DNA of 64,000 nucleotides from Rhodovulum sp. ES.010 (GCF_900142935.1 NZ_FSRS01000001.1:2676001-2740000), one strand, 5' to 3'. Positions 18,464 through 27,326 are shown, counted from the stretch's first letter. Made by a program: numbers and translations. Notes: generated by a model not told the origin, from the letters alone.

Positions 18464-20005
18464 TCAGCCGGTGGCGCGGGATGCCGCGTCGTCGCCGGCG
18501 CGGTCGAGATGTTCGGGCCGGAACCCCGCCAGCACGGCGCCCGCCCCGATGGGGCAGAGCCGGCAGACCAGCCGCCGGCCGTCTGCATGCACGAGCGTGC
18601 CGGACCACGGCTTGCGCTGGCGGATATGCCGCGACATCTCAAGCGCGGTGCCGGTCTCCTCGGGCATGGCGTTCTCCTGCCATTGGGCGGTGGCTGCGGC
18701 GATGTCGAGCGTGCCCATGACCAGGCGCGGGTCCTCCCCCCAAAGCTCGGAATAGGCGGCGTTCGACATGGTCATGATGCCCCCGCTCGAGAACACGGCG
18801 ATCGCCTCGCTCAGGCTGTCGATTACGGCCTGCCCGGTCTCTATCTCGCCACGGAAGCGGCGCGTCAGCGACATCTCGGCGCTGATATCCTCGAACAGGA
18901 ACGCGACCGCCCCGTCCGGGTGCGGCCGCCCGGTGACCCGGTAGACCTGCCCGTTGGGAAGCGTCCAGGTGTCCGAATAGACCCCGTCCGCCGCGTCGCG
19001 TTCCAGCCGCACGATCTGCTCGCGCCAGGAACGGTAGTCCTTGGGTTCGGGCATCATGCGGGTTTCGCGCAGCCGGTCGAGCACGGCGACCAGCGTGGGC
19101 CGTCCGGTCAGGAATTCCGGCTCGAGGTTGAAGAGGTCGGATATCGCGGGGTTGAACAGCACCAGTTCGCGCGCCCGGTTGAACACGGCCAGCCCGATCG
19201 GCAGTTCGGCAAAGGTCTTGCTGAGCGTCTGGACGAAGTTCCTGAGCGCCGTCTCGGCGCGCACCGCGCCGTCCGCCGGCAAGGCGAAATGGAACCGCGT
19301 GCCGCCGGTCGCGACCGATGCGCAGTCGAACCAGCGTTCTTCCGTCCCGATATGCAGCACCACGCGGTGGCGCTCGGCCTCGTCGCCGGGCGGCGGGGCC
19401 AGCAGGGCGGGGAGCGGCCAACCCAGCGGTCTGTCTTCGCCCTGCTGCGCGCGGGCGAGGTCCAGATAGGCGCTGTTCGCCCAGCTCACGGCGCCGTGGT
19501 CGTCCTGCTGCCAGGCGGGGGTGGGCATCGCCTCGACCACGTCGCGCAGGGTGGAAAGTTCGGCCGTCATCGCCGACAGGCTTTGCGCGTCGGGCACGCC
19601 CTCTGCCGCCGCGGGTTCGGGCAGGCGCAGGCACAGCCGGGTGACGCCGCCGAGCCAGTTGGCCGAAAGCTGACCGTCGCCGCTGGCCTCGGTCAGATGC
19701 GTGCTGCCATCATGGGGCAGGTTCGCCATGCGCTGCGAAAAGCACGGAAAGCGCGGCAGAACGCGCGCGCAAAGCCGCTGCCAGTCGGAAAGCCCGGCCG
19801 GCCCCGCGGCGAGGAAGCGGCGCGCTTCGGGCGTGGCATCGACCAGGTGTTCGCCCTCGAAGAGGAAGACCAGTTCCCTGTTGCCGGCGCGACCCGATGC
19901 GCGCCCGCCCGGAAAGGCGACGCCCGGCATCAGCGCCAGCGCCACCAGCGCCGCCGATACCGACATCGCCGCGAAAACCAGCGCAACTACCCAGTCGAAA
20001 GCCAT
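18464..20005 (-). CDS. PAS-domain signalling protein without kinase domain (DivL-like)
   Basis: The 513-residue protein begins with one membrane helix (residues 5-30) and then has about three PAS-like segments, near 155-245, 265-375 and 390-480. The stretch TLSKTFAELPIGLAVFNR followed by LFNPAISDLFNLEP is typical of alphaproteobacterial DivL-type PAS_7 proteins. The chain stops about 30 residues after the last PAS segment, so no histidine-phosphotransfer helix or ATPase domain follows, and none begins on the same strand before tsaE. DivL acts in the CckA-ChpT-CtrA relay; a perfect CtrA-type motif about 52 bases upstream fits that role. An upstream TTG at 20029 is an alternative start, but neither has a strong ribosome-binding site. 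The DivL link is inference. Confidence 0.75.
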   Translation of the reverse strand: MAFDWVVALVFAAMSVSAALVALALMPGVAFPGGRASGRAGNRELVFLFEGEHLVDATPEARRFLAAGPAGLSDWQRLCARVLPRFPCFSQRMANLPHDGSTHLTEASGDGQLSANWLGGVTRLCLRLPEPAAAEGVPDAQSLSAMTAELSTLRDVVEAMPTPAWQQDDHGAVSWANSAYLDLARAQQGEDRPLGWPLPALLAPPPGDEAERHRVVLHIGTEERWFDCASVATGGTRFHFALPADGAVRAETALRNFVQTLSKTFAELPIGLAVFNRARELVLFNPAISDLFNLEPEFLTGRPTLVAVLDRLRETRMMPEPKDYRSWREQIVRLERDAADGVYSDTWTLPNGQVYRVTGRPHPDGAVAFLFEDISAEMSLTRRFRGEIETGQAVIDSLSEAIAVFSSGGIMTMSNAAYSELWGEDPRLVMGTLDIAAATAQWQENAMPEETGTALEMSRHIRQRKPWSGTLVHADGRRLVCRLCPIGAGAVLAGFRPEHLDRAGDDAASRATG

Positions 20006-20056
20006 ATCTCTGCCCAGAACCCAGCGCAAGTGCGTCCCAGATTTCCGACAGAACGG

Positions 20057-20071
20057 TTAACGACCCGTTAA
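20057..20071. promoter_or_regulatory. Perfect CtrA-type binding motif
   Basis: The sequence reads TTAA-CGACCCG-TTAA, the full TTAA-N7-TTAA consensus of the cell-cycle and motility regulator CtrA. It sits 52 bases upstream of the PAS-protein start codon and past the end of regB, in DNA where TTAA is rare because of the high GC content. Being symmetrical, it has no intrinsic direction; by position it serves the minus-strand PAS gene. Confidence 0.6.
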
Positions 20072-20113
20072 TACAGCGTTTATCCGGTTGAAGACGCGGC
20101 AACTCTGCCACGC

Positions 20114-21511
20114 CTAGGCCTCGATGGGCATGTTCTCCCCGAGTGCGGAAAGCTGCGATTCCGCGCTGACCCCGATATGCGCGATCGGCCATTCGACCTC
20201 GACCACCGCGCCCCTCCGCTCGGTCCGGTCCGACGCGGTCAGGAACGGGTCCGACCCGTTGGCGAAGCTCAGCCGGGCGCCCGACCGTTCGAGCAGCGTC
20301 TTGGCGATGAACAGGCCAAGGCCCATGCCTTCGTATTCCGGCCGCTTGTTCTGCGACTGGGACTCCTTGCGCTTGCGTACGAAGGGGTCGCCGATGCGGC
20401 CCAGCAGGTGGGGCGGATAGCCCGCCCCGTCATCCATGATCCGCACCGTGATCGCGTCCGGGGTCCATTGCGCGACGACCCAGACCTTGCTGTCGGCGAA
20501 ATCGACAGCGTTCTGGACGAGGTTTCTGAGCCCGTGGATGATCTCGGGCCGGCGATAGATCACCGGCATGCGCGGCGCGCCGCCCTGGATCGGTTCGGCC
20601 TTGAAGATGATCTCCTTGCCCCGCTCGACATGGGGCTCGGCCGCTTCCTCGATCACCGCCTCGAGCGGCGCGGTGTGCATGTGCAGGTCGTCCTTGCCCG
20701 CCCGTCCCATCGACCGCATGATGTCGCGGCAGCGGTCCGCCTGGTCGCGGATCAGTTCAACATCCTCCCGCAGTTCGGGCCGGTCGCCCAGTTCCTCGAT
20801 CAGTTCGGAGCTCGCCAGCTTGATGGTGGCCAGCGGCGTGCCCAGCTCGTGCGCGGCCGCCGCGACCACCCCGCCGAGATCGGTCAGCTTCTGCTCGCGC
20901 GCGAGCGCCATCTGCGTCGCCAGCAGCGCGTCGGACATGTTGTTCATCTCCGAGGTCACCCGGTCGGCATAGAGCCCGAGGAACGAGATTCCGATCACGA
21001 TCGCCGCCCAGAACCCGAACAGGAAGATCGTCGGCAGCCGCTGCACCGCGCCGTCCAGGGTGACCAGCGGCAGGTTGTAGAACGCGACCAACGTGATCAG
21101 CGCGAAGGCCACATGGGCCAGAAACAGGGTCGATTTCTGGCTGAGCGCCGTGGCCGAGATGGTCACCGGCGTCAGGATCAGGAGCGCGAAGGGGTTGTTG
21201 AGCCCGCCGGTCAGGAACAGCAGCGCCGAGAGCTGCGCGATGTCGAACAACAGGTTCAGCATCGTCTCGTTCTCGGACAGCCGGCGGTTCTCGGGATAGA
21301 TCGCGACGGCGACGATATTGGCCAGGACGGCGGCCCCGACGACCAGCAGGCACAGACCGAGGTCCAGCCTGATCTGGAAATAGAGCTGCGCCACCGCGAT
21401 CGCGATGACCTGGCCCACCACCGCGGCCCACCGCAGGAGGATCAGCGTGCGCAGCCGGATCCAGTTGCTGCGTTCCGTGGGTGGCAGAAGTCCGGCGGCG
21501 CGATCGGTCAT
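20114..21511 (-). CDS. regB: Redox sensor histidine kinase RegB/PrrB
   Basis: RegB is a membrane histidine kinase that senses redox state and phosphorylates RegA to control photosynthesis, respiration, nitrogen and carbon fixation genes. The 465-residue protein has six hydrophobic spans in residues 20-185, the conserved quinone-binding loop GGLNNPF at 102-108, and the H-box AHELGTPLATIKLAS with His221 as phosphorylation site. Cys261 (ADRCRDIM) lies 40 residues after the histidine, the same spacing as the redox-active Cys265 and His225 of R. capsulatus RegB. ATPase motifs NLVQNAVDFA, DDGAGYP and GMGLGLFIA are intact. It is transcribed away from senC and regA. Confidence 0.96.
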   Translation of the reverse strand: MTDRAAGLLPPTERSNWIRLRTLILLRWAAVVGQVIAIAVAQLYFQIRLDLGLCLLVVGAAVLANIVAVAIYPENRRLSENETMLNLLFDIAQLSALLFLTGGLNNPFALLILTPVTISATALSQKSTLFLAHVAFALITLVAFYNLPLVTLDGAVQRLPTIFLFGFWAAIVIGISFLGLYADRVTSEMNNMSDALLATQMALAREQKLTDLGGVVAAAAHELGTPLATIKLASSELIEELGDRPELREDVELIRDQADRCRDIMRSMGRAGKDDLHMHTAPLEAVIEEAAEPHVERGKEIIFKAEPIQGGAPRMPVIYRRPEIIHGLRNLVQNAVDFADSKVWVVAQWTPDAITVRIMDDGAGYPPHLLGRIGDPFVRKRKESQSQNKRPEYEGMGLGLFIAKTLLERSGARLSFANGSDPFLTASDRTERRGAVVEVEWPIAHIGVSAESQLSALGENMPIEA

Positions 21512-21579
21512 GACGTGTTCCGTTTTGAGGCTCGCCCCTTGTTAATCCGGCGGCAAACCCCGATCAATGAGGAGAGCGC

Positions 21580-22224
21580 ATGTCAGGAGACACACGCATG
21601 ACCCGCATCGCCGCGCTGGGCCTCGCCCTCTTCGTGATCGCTGCGGCCGTCGCTGGCGGCTATTTTCTTCTCCGGCCGGACCCGGGGCAGGACCGGTTCG
21701 CCGCGTGCCGGTCGGGCGGTATCGGCGGCGACCCGTCCCTGATTGGCGGCCCCTTCACGCTTGTCAGCGAGACCGGGCGCACGGTGACCGAGGCCGATGT
21801 CATCACCGGCCCCACGCTCCTCTACTTCGGTTACACGTTCTGCCCCGATGTCTGCCCGCTGGACAACGCGCGGAACGCCGCCGCCGTCGACCTTCTCGAC
21901 GCGCAAGGCTACGAGGTGACGCCGGTCTTCATTTCCGTGGACCCGGATCGGGACACGCCCGAGGTCCTGGCGGAGTTCACCGGCTACATGCATCCGCGCA
22001 TGCTGGGCCTCACCGGCAGCCCCGAGCAGGTCAAGGCGGCCAGCCGGGCCTACCGCACCTTCTACCAGGTGCAGGACCCGGAGGATGATTACTACCTCAT
22101 CGATCACTCGACCTTCACCTATCTCGCCTTTCCCGGCCTCGGCGTGCTCGAGGTATTCTCCCGCGGCACCACCCCCGAGGAGATGGCCGAGCGCGTCGCC
22201 TGTTTCGTCGATATGCGCGACTGA
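21580..22224 (+). CDS. senC: SCO1/SenC copper chaperone
   Basis: A 214-residue protein of the SCO1/SenC/PrrC family, which delivers copper to cytochrome c oxidase. It has an N-terminal membrane helix (about residues 8-30) and a thioredoxin-like periplasmic domain with the copper motif YTFCPDVCPLD (CxxxC) and the downstream copper-ligand histidine in YLIDHSTFTYL. A second ATG six codons in, also with an AGGAG-type site, is a possible alternative start. It is divergent from regB and upstream of regA, the arrangement known from Rhodobacter, where oxidase activity and Reg signalling are linked. Confidence 0.94.
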   Translation: MSGDTRMTRIAALGLALFVIAAAVAGGYFLLRPDPGQDRFAACRSGGIGGDPSLIGGPFTLVSETGRTVTEADVITGPTLLYFGYTFCPDVCPLDNARNAAAVDLLDAQGYEVTPVFISVDPDRDTPEVLAEFTGYMHPRMLGLTGSPEQVKAASRAYRTFYQVQDPEDDYYLIDHSTFTYLAFPGLGVLEVFSRGTTPEEMAERVACFVDMRD

Positions 22225-22291
22225 AATTGACCCTCCCGCGTTAACGTCATAAAAAGGCGAAAATCCAAGGCGCGGTCAGGAGGTTGCCCCA

Positions 22292-22846
22292 ATGGCAGAC
22301 GGCGAATTCAAGGACATCGGCGAAGATCCCTCCCTTCTGATCGTCGACGATGACGAGCCTTTCCTGCGGCGCCTGGCCCGCGCCATGGAAAAACGCGGCT
22401 TTCAGACCGAAACCGCCGACTCCGTCGCCGCCGGAAAGGCGATCGCCACCGCGCGGCCCCCGGCCTACGCCGTGGTCGACCTCCGGCTGGAGGATGGCAA
22501 CGGCCTCGACGTGGTCGAGGTGCTGCGCGAGAAGCGGCCGGAGGCCAAGATCGTGGTGCTGACCGGCTATGGCGCGATCGCGACCGCCGTCGCCGCGGTC
22601 AAGATCGGCGCGACCGACTACCTCTCGAAACCGGCCGATGCGAATGACGTCACTTCCGCGCTGCTGGCCGATGGCGAGGCGTTGCCGCCGCCGCCCGAGA
22701 ACCCGATGTCGGCCGACCGCGTCCGCTGGGAGCACATCCAGCGCGTCTACGAACAGTGCGACCGGAACGTGTCGGAAACCGCGCGGCGGCTGAACATGCA
22801 CCGCCGCACGTTGCAACGGATCCTGGCCAAACGCAGCCCGCGTTGA
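22292..22846 (+). CDS. regA: Response regulator RegA/PrrA
   Basis: RegA is the DNA-binding partner of RegB. The 184-residue protein has a receiver domain with acidic pocket LLIVDDDEPF and phosphorylation site Asp63 (VVDLRLEDG), switch residues VLTGYGAIATA and Lys in YLSKPADA, then a proline linker GEALPPPPENP and a Fis-type helix-turn-helix (VSETARRLNMHRRTLQRIL) at the end. All are the textbook features, and Asp63 matches the R. capsulatus numbering. A good AGGAGG site lies upstream. The neighbouring hvrA of Rhodobacter is not found here. Confidence 0.97.
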   Translation: MADGEFKDIGEDPSLLIVDDDEPFLRRLARAMEKRGFQTETADSVAAGKAIATARPPAYAVVDLRLEDGNGLDVVEVLREKRPEAKIVVLTGYGAIATAVAAVKIGATDYLSKPADANDVTSALLADGEALPPPPENPMSADRVRWEHIQRVYEQCDRNVSETARRLNMHRRTLQRILAKRSPR

Positions 22847-23253
22847 GGTTCGGCCCGGCGGCGCTGGGCCTTGCGCTCGCCGCGGGATGCGCCGCCCCGC
22901 CGGCGGAGGCGCCTTCGACCCTGTTCCTGCCCGACGCCCGCGGTCTGGCCATCGTCGGATCGACCCTGCGTATCGATTTCGGCCGGGCGCCGGATGGCGT
23001 GATCTCGGCCCTGGCCCGCGAACTCGGCCCCGGCCGCCCGCGCCCGCTCGCCGGGTGCGCCGAGGGCATCGTTCAGCGCCGCGCCTGGGGTGCCCTCGAT
23101 CTGACCTTCAGCCGCGAACGCTTCGTCGGCTGGCAGACCGCCACCGCCGCCGCCGGCCGCGGCTGCGCCCCGGCGGGAGAAACCGCTTCCAGGTCTTTCC
23201 CGTCACCTGCCCCCAGGAAAACAATGCGCCGGGAGCGCCCTTCCGATTCCTGA
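22843..23253 (+). CDS. Small predicted lipoprotein, function unknown
   Basis: This 136-residue reading starts with a TTG that overlaps the RegA stop (TTGA), giving a short signal that ends LGLALAAGC, a good lipobox with Cys at about residue 16. The mature part contains GLAIVGSTLRIDFGRAPDGV and LDLTFSRERFVGWQTA, which looks like a real folded domain and resembles small uncharacterised Rhodobacterales proteins. No function is recognised. The last 25 residues are basic and proline-rich; another frame across the same DNA reads more naturally, so a frameshift near 23175 or a different true end is possible. It converges on the HD-domain gene. Confidence 0.6.
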   Translation: MRFGPAALGLALAAGCAAPPAEAPSTLFLPDARGLAIVGSTLRIDFGRAPDGVISALARELGPGRPRPLAGCAEGIVQRRAWGALDLTFSRERFVGWQTATAAAGRGCAPAGETASRSFPSPAPRKTMRRERPSDS

Positions 23254-23290
23254 GCTGCGTCCGCGCCGCGTTGCCCAGCCCGCACGGTGG

Positions 23291-23881
23291 TCAGAGGGCG
23301 GCAATCAGTTCGGCATGCCGGGCCGTGTAGGCCGCGCGCGCCTCGACCGGTGGACGCAGCCGGATCGCCAGACCTTCGATCGCCGCCGGGTCCGGTCGGC
23401 CGAAGAACCGCGTTGCCTCGCGCTCGTCGAACCCGGCGATCTGCGTGGCCTCCAGCCAGGCCGAGATCCGGTCGGCCTTCTTGATCTGCGACTTGACCTT
23501 CGCCGGCACCGCCGCCGGCAGCCCGAAGCGCAGATGCACCGCCGCCGCCAGTCGTCGTTCGAGGTCGCCATAGCCGGGGCCGACCGCAGATTTCACCGGC
23601 GAGATCATGTCTCCGATCACGTATTCCGGCGCATCGTGCAGCAGTGCCGCCAGGCGCCACTTCACCGGCGCCTTCGGGGCCAGCCCTCCGAAGATCTCCT
23701 CGACCAGCAGCGAATGCTCGGCCACCGAGTAGGGAAAGTCGCCCGCCGTCTGTCCGTTCCAGCGCGCCACGAAGGCCAGCCCGTGGGCGATGTCCTCGAT
23801 CTCGATATCGACCGGCGTCGGGTCCAGCAGGTCCAGCCGCCGCCCCGACAGCATCCTTTGCCACGCGCGCGCCTGTTTCAT
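23291..23881 (-). CDS. HD-domain hydrolase (YfbR-type)
   Basis: A 196-residue protein with an HD metal-dependent phosphohydrolase fold: the first histidine in [12 protein letters not shown] near residue 59, the HD pair in [15 protein letters not shown] near 85, and a later Asp in [13 protein letters not shown]. The pattern is that of YfbR-like 5'-deoxynucleotidases, which remove phosphate from dNMPs, but the substrate is inferred from family likeness only. The ATG beginning [13 protein letters not shown] is chosen; upstream residues in the open frame do not match. It is divergent from ahcY, with a gap of 110 bases. Confidence 0.8.
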   Translation of the reverse strand: MKQARAWQRMLSGRRLDLLDPTPVDIEIEDIAHGLAFVARWNGQTAGDFPYSVAEHSLLVEEIFGGLAPKAPVKWRLAALLHDAPEYVIGDMISPVKSAVGPGYGDLERRLAAAVHLRFGLPAAVPAKVKSQIKKADRISAWLEATQIAGFDEREATRFFGRPDPAAIEGLAIRLRPPVEARAAYTARHAELIAAL

Positions 23882-23927
23882 CCTCGTCCCCGTTCTGGCC
23901 CCGCCCGCTTGCCATGGCCCGTTTGGA

Positions 23928-23956
23928 TTGTCGAGACACCCGGGTGATGCTATGGC
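23928..23956 (+). promoter_or_regulatory. Candidate sigma-70-type promoter of ahcY
   Basis: TTGTCG, a 17-base spacer and TATGGC match the general -35/-10 layout used in Rhodobacter. The -10 element ends 35 bases before the ahcY ATG, giving a short leader without room for a riboswitch. The call is by pattern only. Confidence 0.35.
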
Positions 23957-23991
23957 CAGCGGCAACGGAAATCCCTGAGGAGAAGGCCGTC

Positions 23992-25386
23992 ATGGCTGAA
24001 GATTACATCATCAAGGACCTTTCGCTTGCGGGTTTTGGCCGCAAGGAGCTTGAGATTGCGGAGACGGAGATGCCGGGTCTGATGGCGTGCCGGGAGGAGT
24101 TCGGCGCGGCGCAGCCCCTGAAGGGCGCGCGGATCGCCGGCAGCCTGCACATGACGGTCCAGACCGCGGTTCTGATCGAGACGCTGGTGGCGCTGGGGGC
24201 CGAGGTGCGCTGGGCGTCCTGCAACATCTTCTCGACCCAGGATCATGCCGCGGCCGCGATCGCCGAGGCGGGCATTCCCGTCTTCGCCGTCAAGGGCGAG
24301 ACGCTGCCCGAGTACTGGGACTATTGCGACCGCATCTTCCAGTTCGCCGAGGGCGGCGCCAACCTGATCCTGGACGACGGGGGCGATGCCACGCTCTACA
24401 TCCTGCTCGGCGCGCGGGTCGAGAACGGCGAGGACGACCTGATCGCGGTGCCGACCTCGGAAGAGGAAGAGGCGCTGTTTGCCCAGATCCGCAAGCGGAT
24501 GGCCGAAAGCCCCGGCTGGTTCACGAAACAGCGCGACATGCTCAAGGGCGTCAGCGAGGAAACCACGACCGGCGTTCACCGTCTCTACGAACTGATGAAC
24601 AAGGGCCTGCTGCCCTTCCCGGCGATCAACGTCAACGACAGCGTCACCAAGTCGAAATTCGACAACAAGTACGGCTGCAAGGAAAGCCTGGTCGACGGCA
24701 TCCGGCGGGCCACCGACACGATGATGGCCGGCAAGGTCGCCTGCGTCTGCGGCTATGGCGACGTGGGCAAGGGCTCGGCCGCCTCGTTGCGCGGGGCCGG
24801 CGCGCGGGTGAAGGTGACCGAGGTCGACCCGATCTGCGCCCTTCAGGCCGCGATGGACGGGTTCGAGGTGGTGCTTCTGGAAGACGTGATCGGCACCGCC
24901 GACATCTTCATCACCACCACCGGCAACAAGGACGTCATCCGCATCGAGCACATGCGCGAGATGAAGGACATGGCGATCGTCGGCAACATCGGGCACTTCG
25001 ACAACGAGATCCAGGTGGCCTCCCTCAAGAACCACAAGTGGACCAACATCAAGGACCAGGTGGACATGATCGAGATGCCCTCGGGCGCGCGGATCATCCT
25101 GCTGTCCGAGGGGCGGCTGCTGAACCTGGGCAACGCCACCGGCCACCCCAGCTTCGTGATGTCGGCGAGCTTCACCAACCAGGTGCTGGCGCAGATCGAG
25201 CTCTGGACCAAGGGCGAGCAGTACGGCAACGAGGTCTACATCCTGCCCAAGCATCTCGACGAGAAGGTCGCCCGCCTGCACCTGGAGAAGATCGGCGTGA
25301 AGCTGACCGAACTCTCCACCGAACAGGCCGCCTATATCGGCGTCACACAAGAAGGCCCGTTCAAGCCAGAACATTACAGGTATTGA
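23992..25386 (+). CDS. ahcY: Adenosylhomocysteinase
   Basis: AhcY hydrolyses S-adenosylhomocysteine to adenosine and homocysteine, clearing the by-product of methylation reactions. The 464-residue protein carries the substrate-binding stretch [18 protein letters not shown] near residue 220, with the catalytic Lys and Asp, the NAD-binding motif [17 protein letters not shown] near 249, and the typical end KPEHYRY. A GAGGAG site precedes the ATG. In Rhodobacter this gene also lies near the reg genes. A strong inverted repeat downstream ends transcription against trpB. Confidence 0.98.
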   Translation: MAEDYIIKDLSLAGFGRKELEIAETEMPGLMACREEFGAAQPLKGARIAGSLHMTVQTAVLIETLVALGAEVRWASCNIFSTQDHAAAAIAEAGIPVFAVKGETLPEYWDYCDRIFQFAEGGANLILDDGGDATLYILLGARVENGEDDLIAVPTSEEEEALFAQIRKRMAESPGWFTKQRDMLKGVSEETTTGVHRLYELMNKGLLPFPAINVNDSVTKSKFDNKYGCKESLVDGIRRATDTMMAGKVACVCGYGDVGKGSAASLRGAGARVKVTEVDPICALQAAMDGFEVVLLEDVIGTADIFITTTGNKDVIRIEHMREMKDMAIVGNIGHFDNEIQVASLKNHKWTNIKDQVDMIEMPSGARIILLSEGRLLNLGNATGHPSFVMSASFTNQVLAQIELWTKGEQYGNEVYILPKHLDEKVARLHLEKIGVKLTELSTEQAAYIGVTQEGPFKPEHYRY

Positions 25387-25409
25387 GCCGCGGCTCGAGA
25401 CAACAGGAA

Positions 25410-25434
25410 CCGCCGTCCGGAATAGCCCGGGCGG
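25410..25434 (+). terminator. Imperfect hairpin after ahcY
   Basis: CCGCC and GGCGG arms with an inner CGG/CCG pairing and a small bulge, followed by CAGTCTTGTT, lie 24 bases past the ahcY stop. This could be the first of two terminators for ahcY. The T-run is weak. Confidence 0.4.
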
Positions 25435-25463
25435 CAGTCTTGTTCGGTTGATCTGCTAGATAA

Positions 25464-25500
25464 GGGCAGCGCCCGCCCGGGGCGCGGGCGGGCGCTGCCC
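25464..25500. terminator. Long perfect inverted repeat between ahcY and trpB
   Basis: GGGCAGCGCCCGCCC (15 bases) is followed after a 7-base loop by its exact reverse complement GGGCGGGCGCTGCCC. It lies between the convergent ahcY and trpB ends, where a bidirectional terminator is expected. Neither side has a clear T-run, so termination may rely on Rho or the stem may protect the mRNA ends. Confidence 0.55.
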
Positions 25501-25553
25501 GGCGTCGCCGCCGGGCCGTTCGTCCGATTTGCGGATCACGCTGGCCCGCGCCC

Positions 25554-26759
25554 CTATAGCCCCTCGCCCAGCCCGAAATTCTCGGTCACGTAGTCGATAT
25601 CCTTGTCGCCCCGGCCGCTGAGGTTGATCAGGATCGACTTGCCCGGGTGGTTCGGCGCCTCACGCGTGGCAAAGGCCACGGCATGGGCGGATTCCAGTGC
25701 GGGGATGATGCCTTCGTGACGCGAGAGGGCATAGAACGCCTTCAGCGCCTCTTTGTCGTCGGCGGCGGTGTAGGTGGCGCGGCCGGTCTTGCGCAGATGG
25801 GCGTGCTCCGGCCCCACGCCGGGATAATCGAGCCCCGACGCCACGGTATGGACCGGCGCGGGATCGCCGTTCGCGTCGGTCAGTACGACGGTCCGAAACC
25901 CGTGGATATCGCCATCGGCGCCATAGGTGAGCGTTGCGGCGTGATCGCCGAGTTCGGGTGAGGTGCCGCGCGGCTCCACCCCGTAAAGCGCGACGTCATC
26001 GTCGATGAAGCCCGAGAACAGCCCCATCGCGTTCGACCCGCCACCGACGCAGGCCGCGACGATGTCGGGCAAGTCGCCCGTCATCTCGAGGAACTGCGCG
26101 CGCGCCTCGACACCCACCACATGCTGGAAGTTGCGCACCATCATCGGAAACGGGTGCGGTCCCACGATCGATCCGATGGCGAAGAGCGCGGTGTCGGCCT
26201 GCTCGATATAGCTCTGGAAGCAGGAGTCCACGGCCTCCTTCAGCGACCGCCCGCCGAAGGAGACCGGCACAACCGTCGCGCCGAGGAGCTTCATCCGCGT
26301 GACGTTCGGCGCCTCCTTGGCGATGTCGATCTCGCCCATGTGGATTTCGCACTCCATGCCGAAATAGGCCGCCGCGGTGGCCAGCGCCACGCCGTGCTGC
26401 CCTGCCCCGGTTTCGGCCATCAGCTTGGTCTTGCCCATGAACTTGGCCAGCAGCCCTTCGGCCATGCAGTGGTTCAGCTTGTGCGCGCCGGTATGGTTCA
26501 GGTCCTCGCGCTTGGCGTAGATCTGGGCGCCGCCGCAGACCTCCGAGAGGTTGCGGAAATGCGAGACCGGGGTGGGCCGCCCCTGGAAATGTTTGCGGAT
26601 ATACTGCAGCTCGCGGATGAAGTCGGCCGATTTCGCGATCCTGTCATACGCCTTGCGGATGTCCTTGAAATGCGGCTCCAGCGGCGGTGGCAGCATCGCC
26701 CCGCCATAGTCGCCGAAATAGCCGTCCCGCGTGGGGGTGGTCTTGAGGTAAGCAGTCAT
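25554..26759 (-). CDS. trpB: Tryptophan synthase beta chain (stand-alone, divergent)
   Basis: The 401-residue protein condenses indole with serine using PLP if it is a true TrpB. It has [11 protein letters not shown] with PLP lysine K94, the catalytic glutamate motif [11 protein letters not shown], the phosphate-binding [10 protein letters not shown] and [14 protein letters not shown]. Several blocks differ from the common enzyme, for example [20 protein letters not shown] and [15 protein letters not shown]. No trpA, trpF or other tryptophan gene is nearby. It may be a second copy or a relative with altered partner or substrate. An AGAAGGA site precedes the start, and the strong inverted repeat near 25.48 kb lies beyond its stop. 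Confidence 0.82.
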   Translation of the reverse strand: MTAYLKTTPTRDGYFGDYGGAMLPPPLEPHFKDIRKAYDRIAKSADFIRELQYIRKHFQGRPTPVSHFRNLSEVCGGAQIYAKREDLNHTGAHKLNHCMAEGLLAKFMGKTKLMAETGAGQHGVALATAAAYFGMECEIHMGEIDIAKEAPNVTRMKLLGATVVPVSFGGRSLKEAVDSCFQSYIEQADTALFAIGSIVGPHPFPMMVRNFQHVVGVEARAQFLEMTGDLPDIVAACVGGGSNAMGLFSGFIDDDVALYGVEPRGTSPELGDHAATLTYGADGDIHGFRTVVLTDANGDPAPVHTVASGLDYPGVGPEHAHLRKTGRATYTAADDKEALKAFYALSRHEGIIPALESAHAVAFATREAPNHPGKSILINLSGRGDKDIDYVTENFGLGEGL

Positions 26760-26862
26760 CCGGGCAGTCCTTCTCTGTCGGCGCCGGCGATTTGACACCC
26801 TGCCGGACTCCCCTGCAAGGCGCGAAAGCGCCACACACCGGCGACATACGGTGCAATTCCTG

Positions 26863-26892
26863 TTGGAGCGCGATTCGCTTTGCGGCTAGGCT
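26863..26892 (+). promoter_or_regulatory. Candidate promoter of the DUF2853 gene
   Basis: TTGGAG, an 18-base spacer and TAGGCT lie 36 bases upstream of the start codon. The -10 region GGCTAGG is shared with the candidate small-RNA promoter near 27.33 kb. Pattern match only. Confidence 0.28.
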
Positions 26893-26927
26893 TCCGCCGA
26901 GGGAACGAGGACCAGGGAGATGAGACC

Positions 26928-27269
26928 ATGGGTAAACGCGAAGAGCTGATCGAGAAATACGCCGACGACCTGCGCAACAAGTGCGGGATGGCACCGGACA
27001 TGGACCTGCTGACCAAGGTCACCATCGGCTGCGGCCCGGCGATCTACGATGCCGATGCCGAAACCGTGGCCGCCTCCCAGCCCGGCGAGCTGGAAACGGT
27101 CAAGAACAACTTCCTGGTCAAGAAGCTGGGGCTTTCGGACGGGCCCGAGCTGATGGAGGCGATCAATGCCGTCATCGAGACCTATGGCCAGTCCGAGCGG
27201 AACAAGTACCGCGCGGTCGTCTACTACATGCTGACCAAGCATTTCGGCAAGGAACACGTCTACGGGTAG
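26928..27269 (+). CDS. DUF2853 family protein
   Basis: A 113-residue soluble, acidic protein of the DUF2853 family, with no signal peptide or membrane span. Characteristic stretches are YADDLRNKCGMAPDMDLL near the start and NKYRAVVYYMLTKHFGK near the end. Structures in this family are small all-helical domains; no activity is known. The ATG at the head of GKREELIEKYADD follows an AGGGAGA site, so it is preferred over the in-frame upstream codons. It is divergent from trpB and has a terminator-like hairpin 158 bases downstream. Confidence 0.85.
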   Translation: MGKREELIEKYADDLRNKCGMAPDMDLLTKVTIGCGPAIYDADAETVAASQPGELETVKNNFLVKKLGLSDGPELMEAINAVIETYGQSERNKYRAVVYYMLTKHFGKEHVYG

Positions 27270-27326
27270 GCGGCTCCGGGGCCGGTTTTGCGCCGGCGGT
27301 TGTCTTAAATTCTCGGCACTCGGCCT

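Noticed and set aside
23882..23991. A SAH riboswitch before ahcY
   Set aside because: Such riboswitches are known upstream of ahcY in other bacteria, but the leader after the candidate promoter is only about 30 bases and no conserved core was seen.
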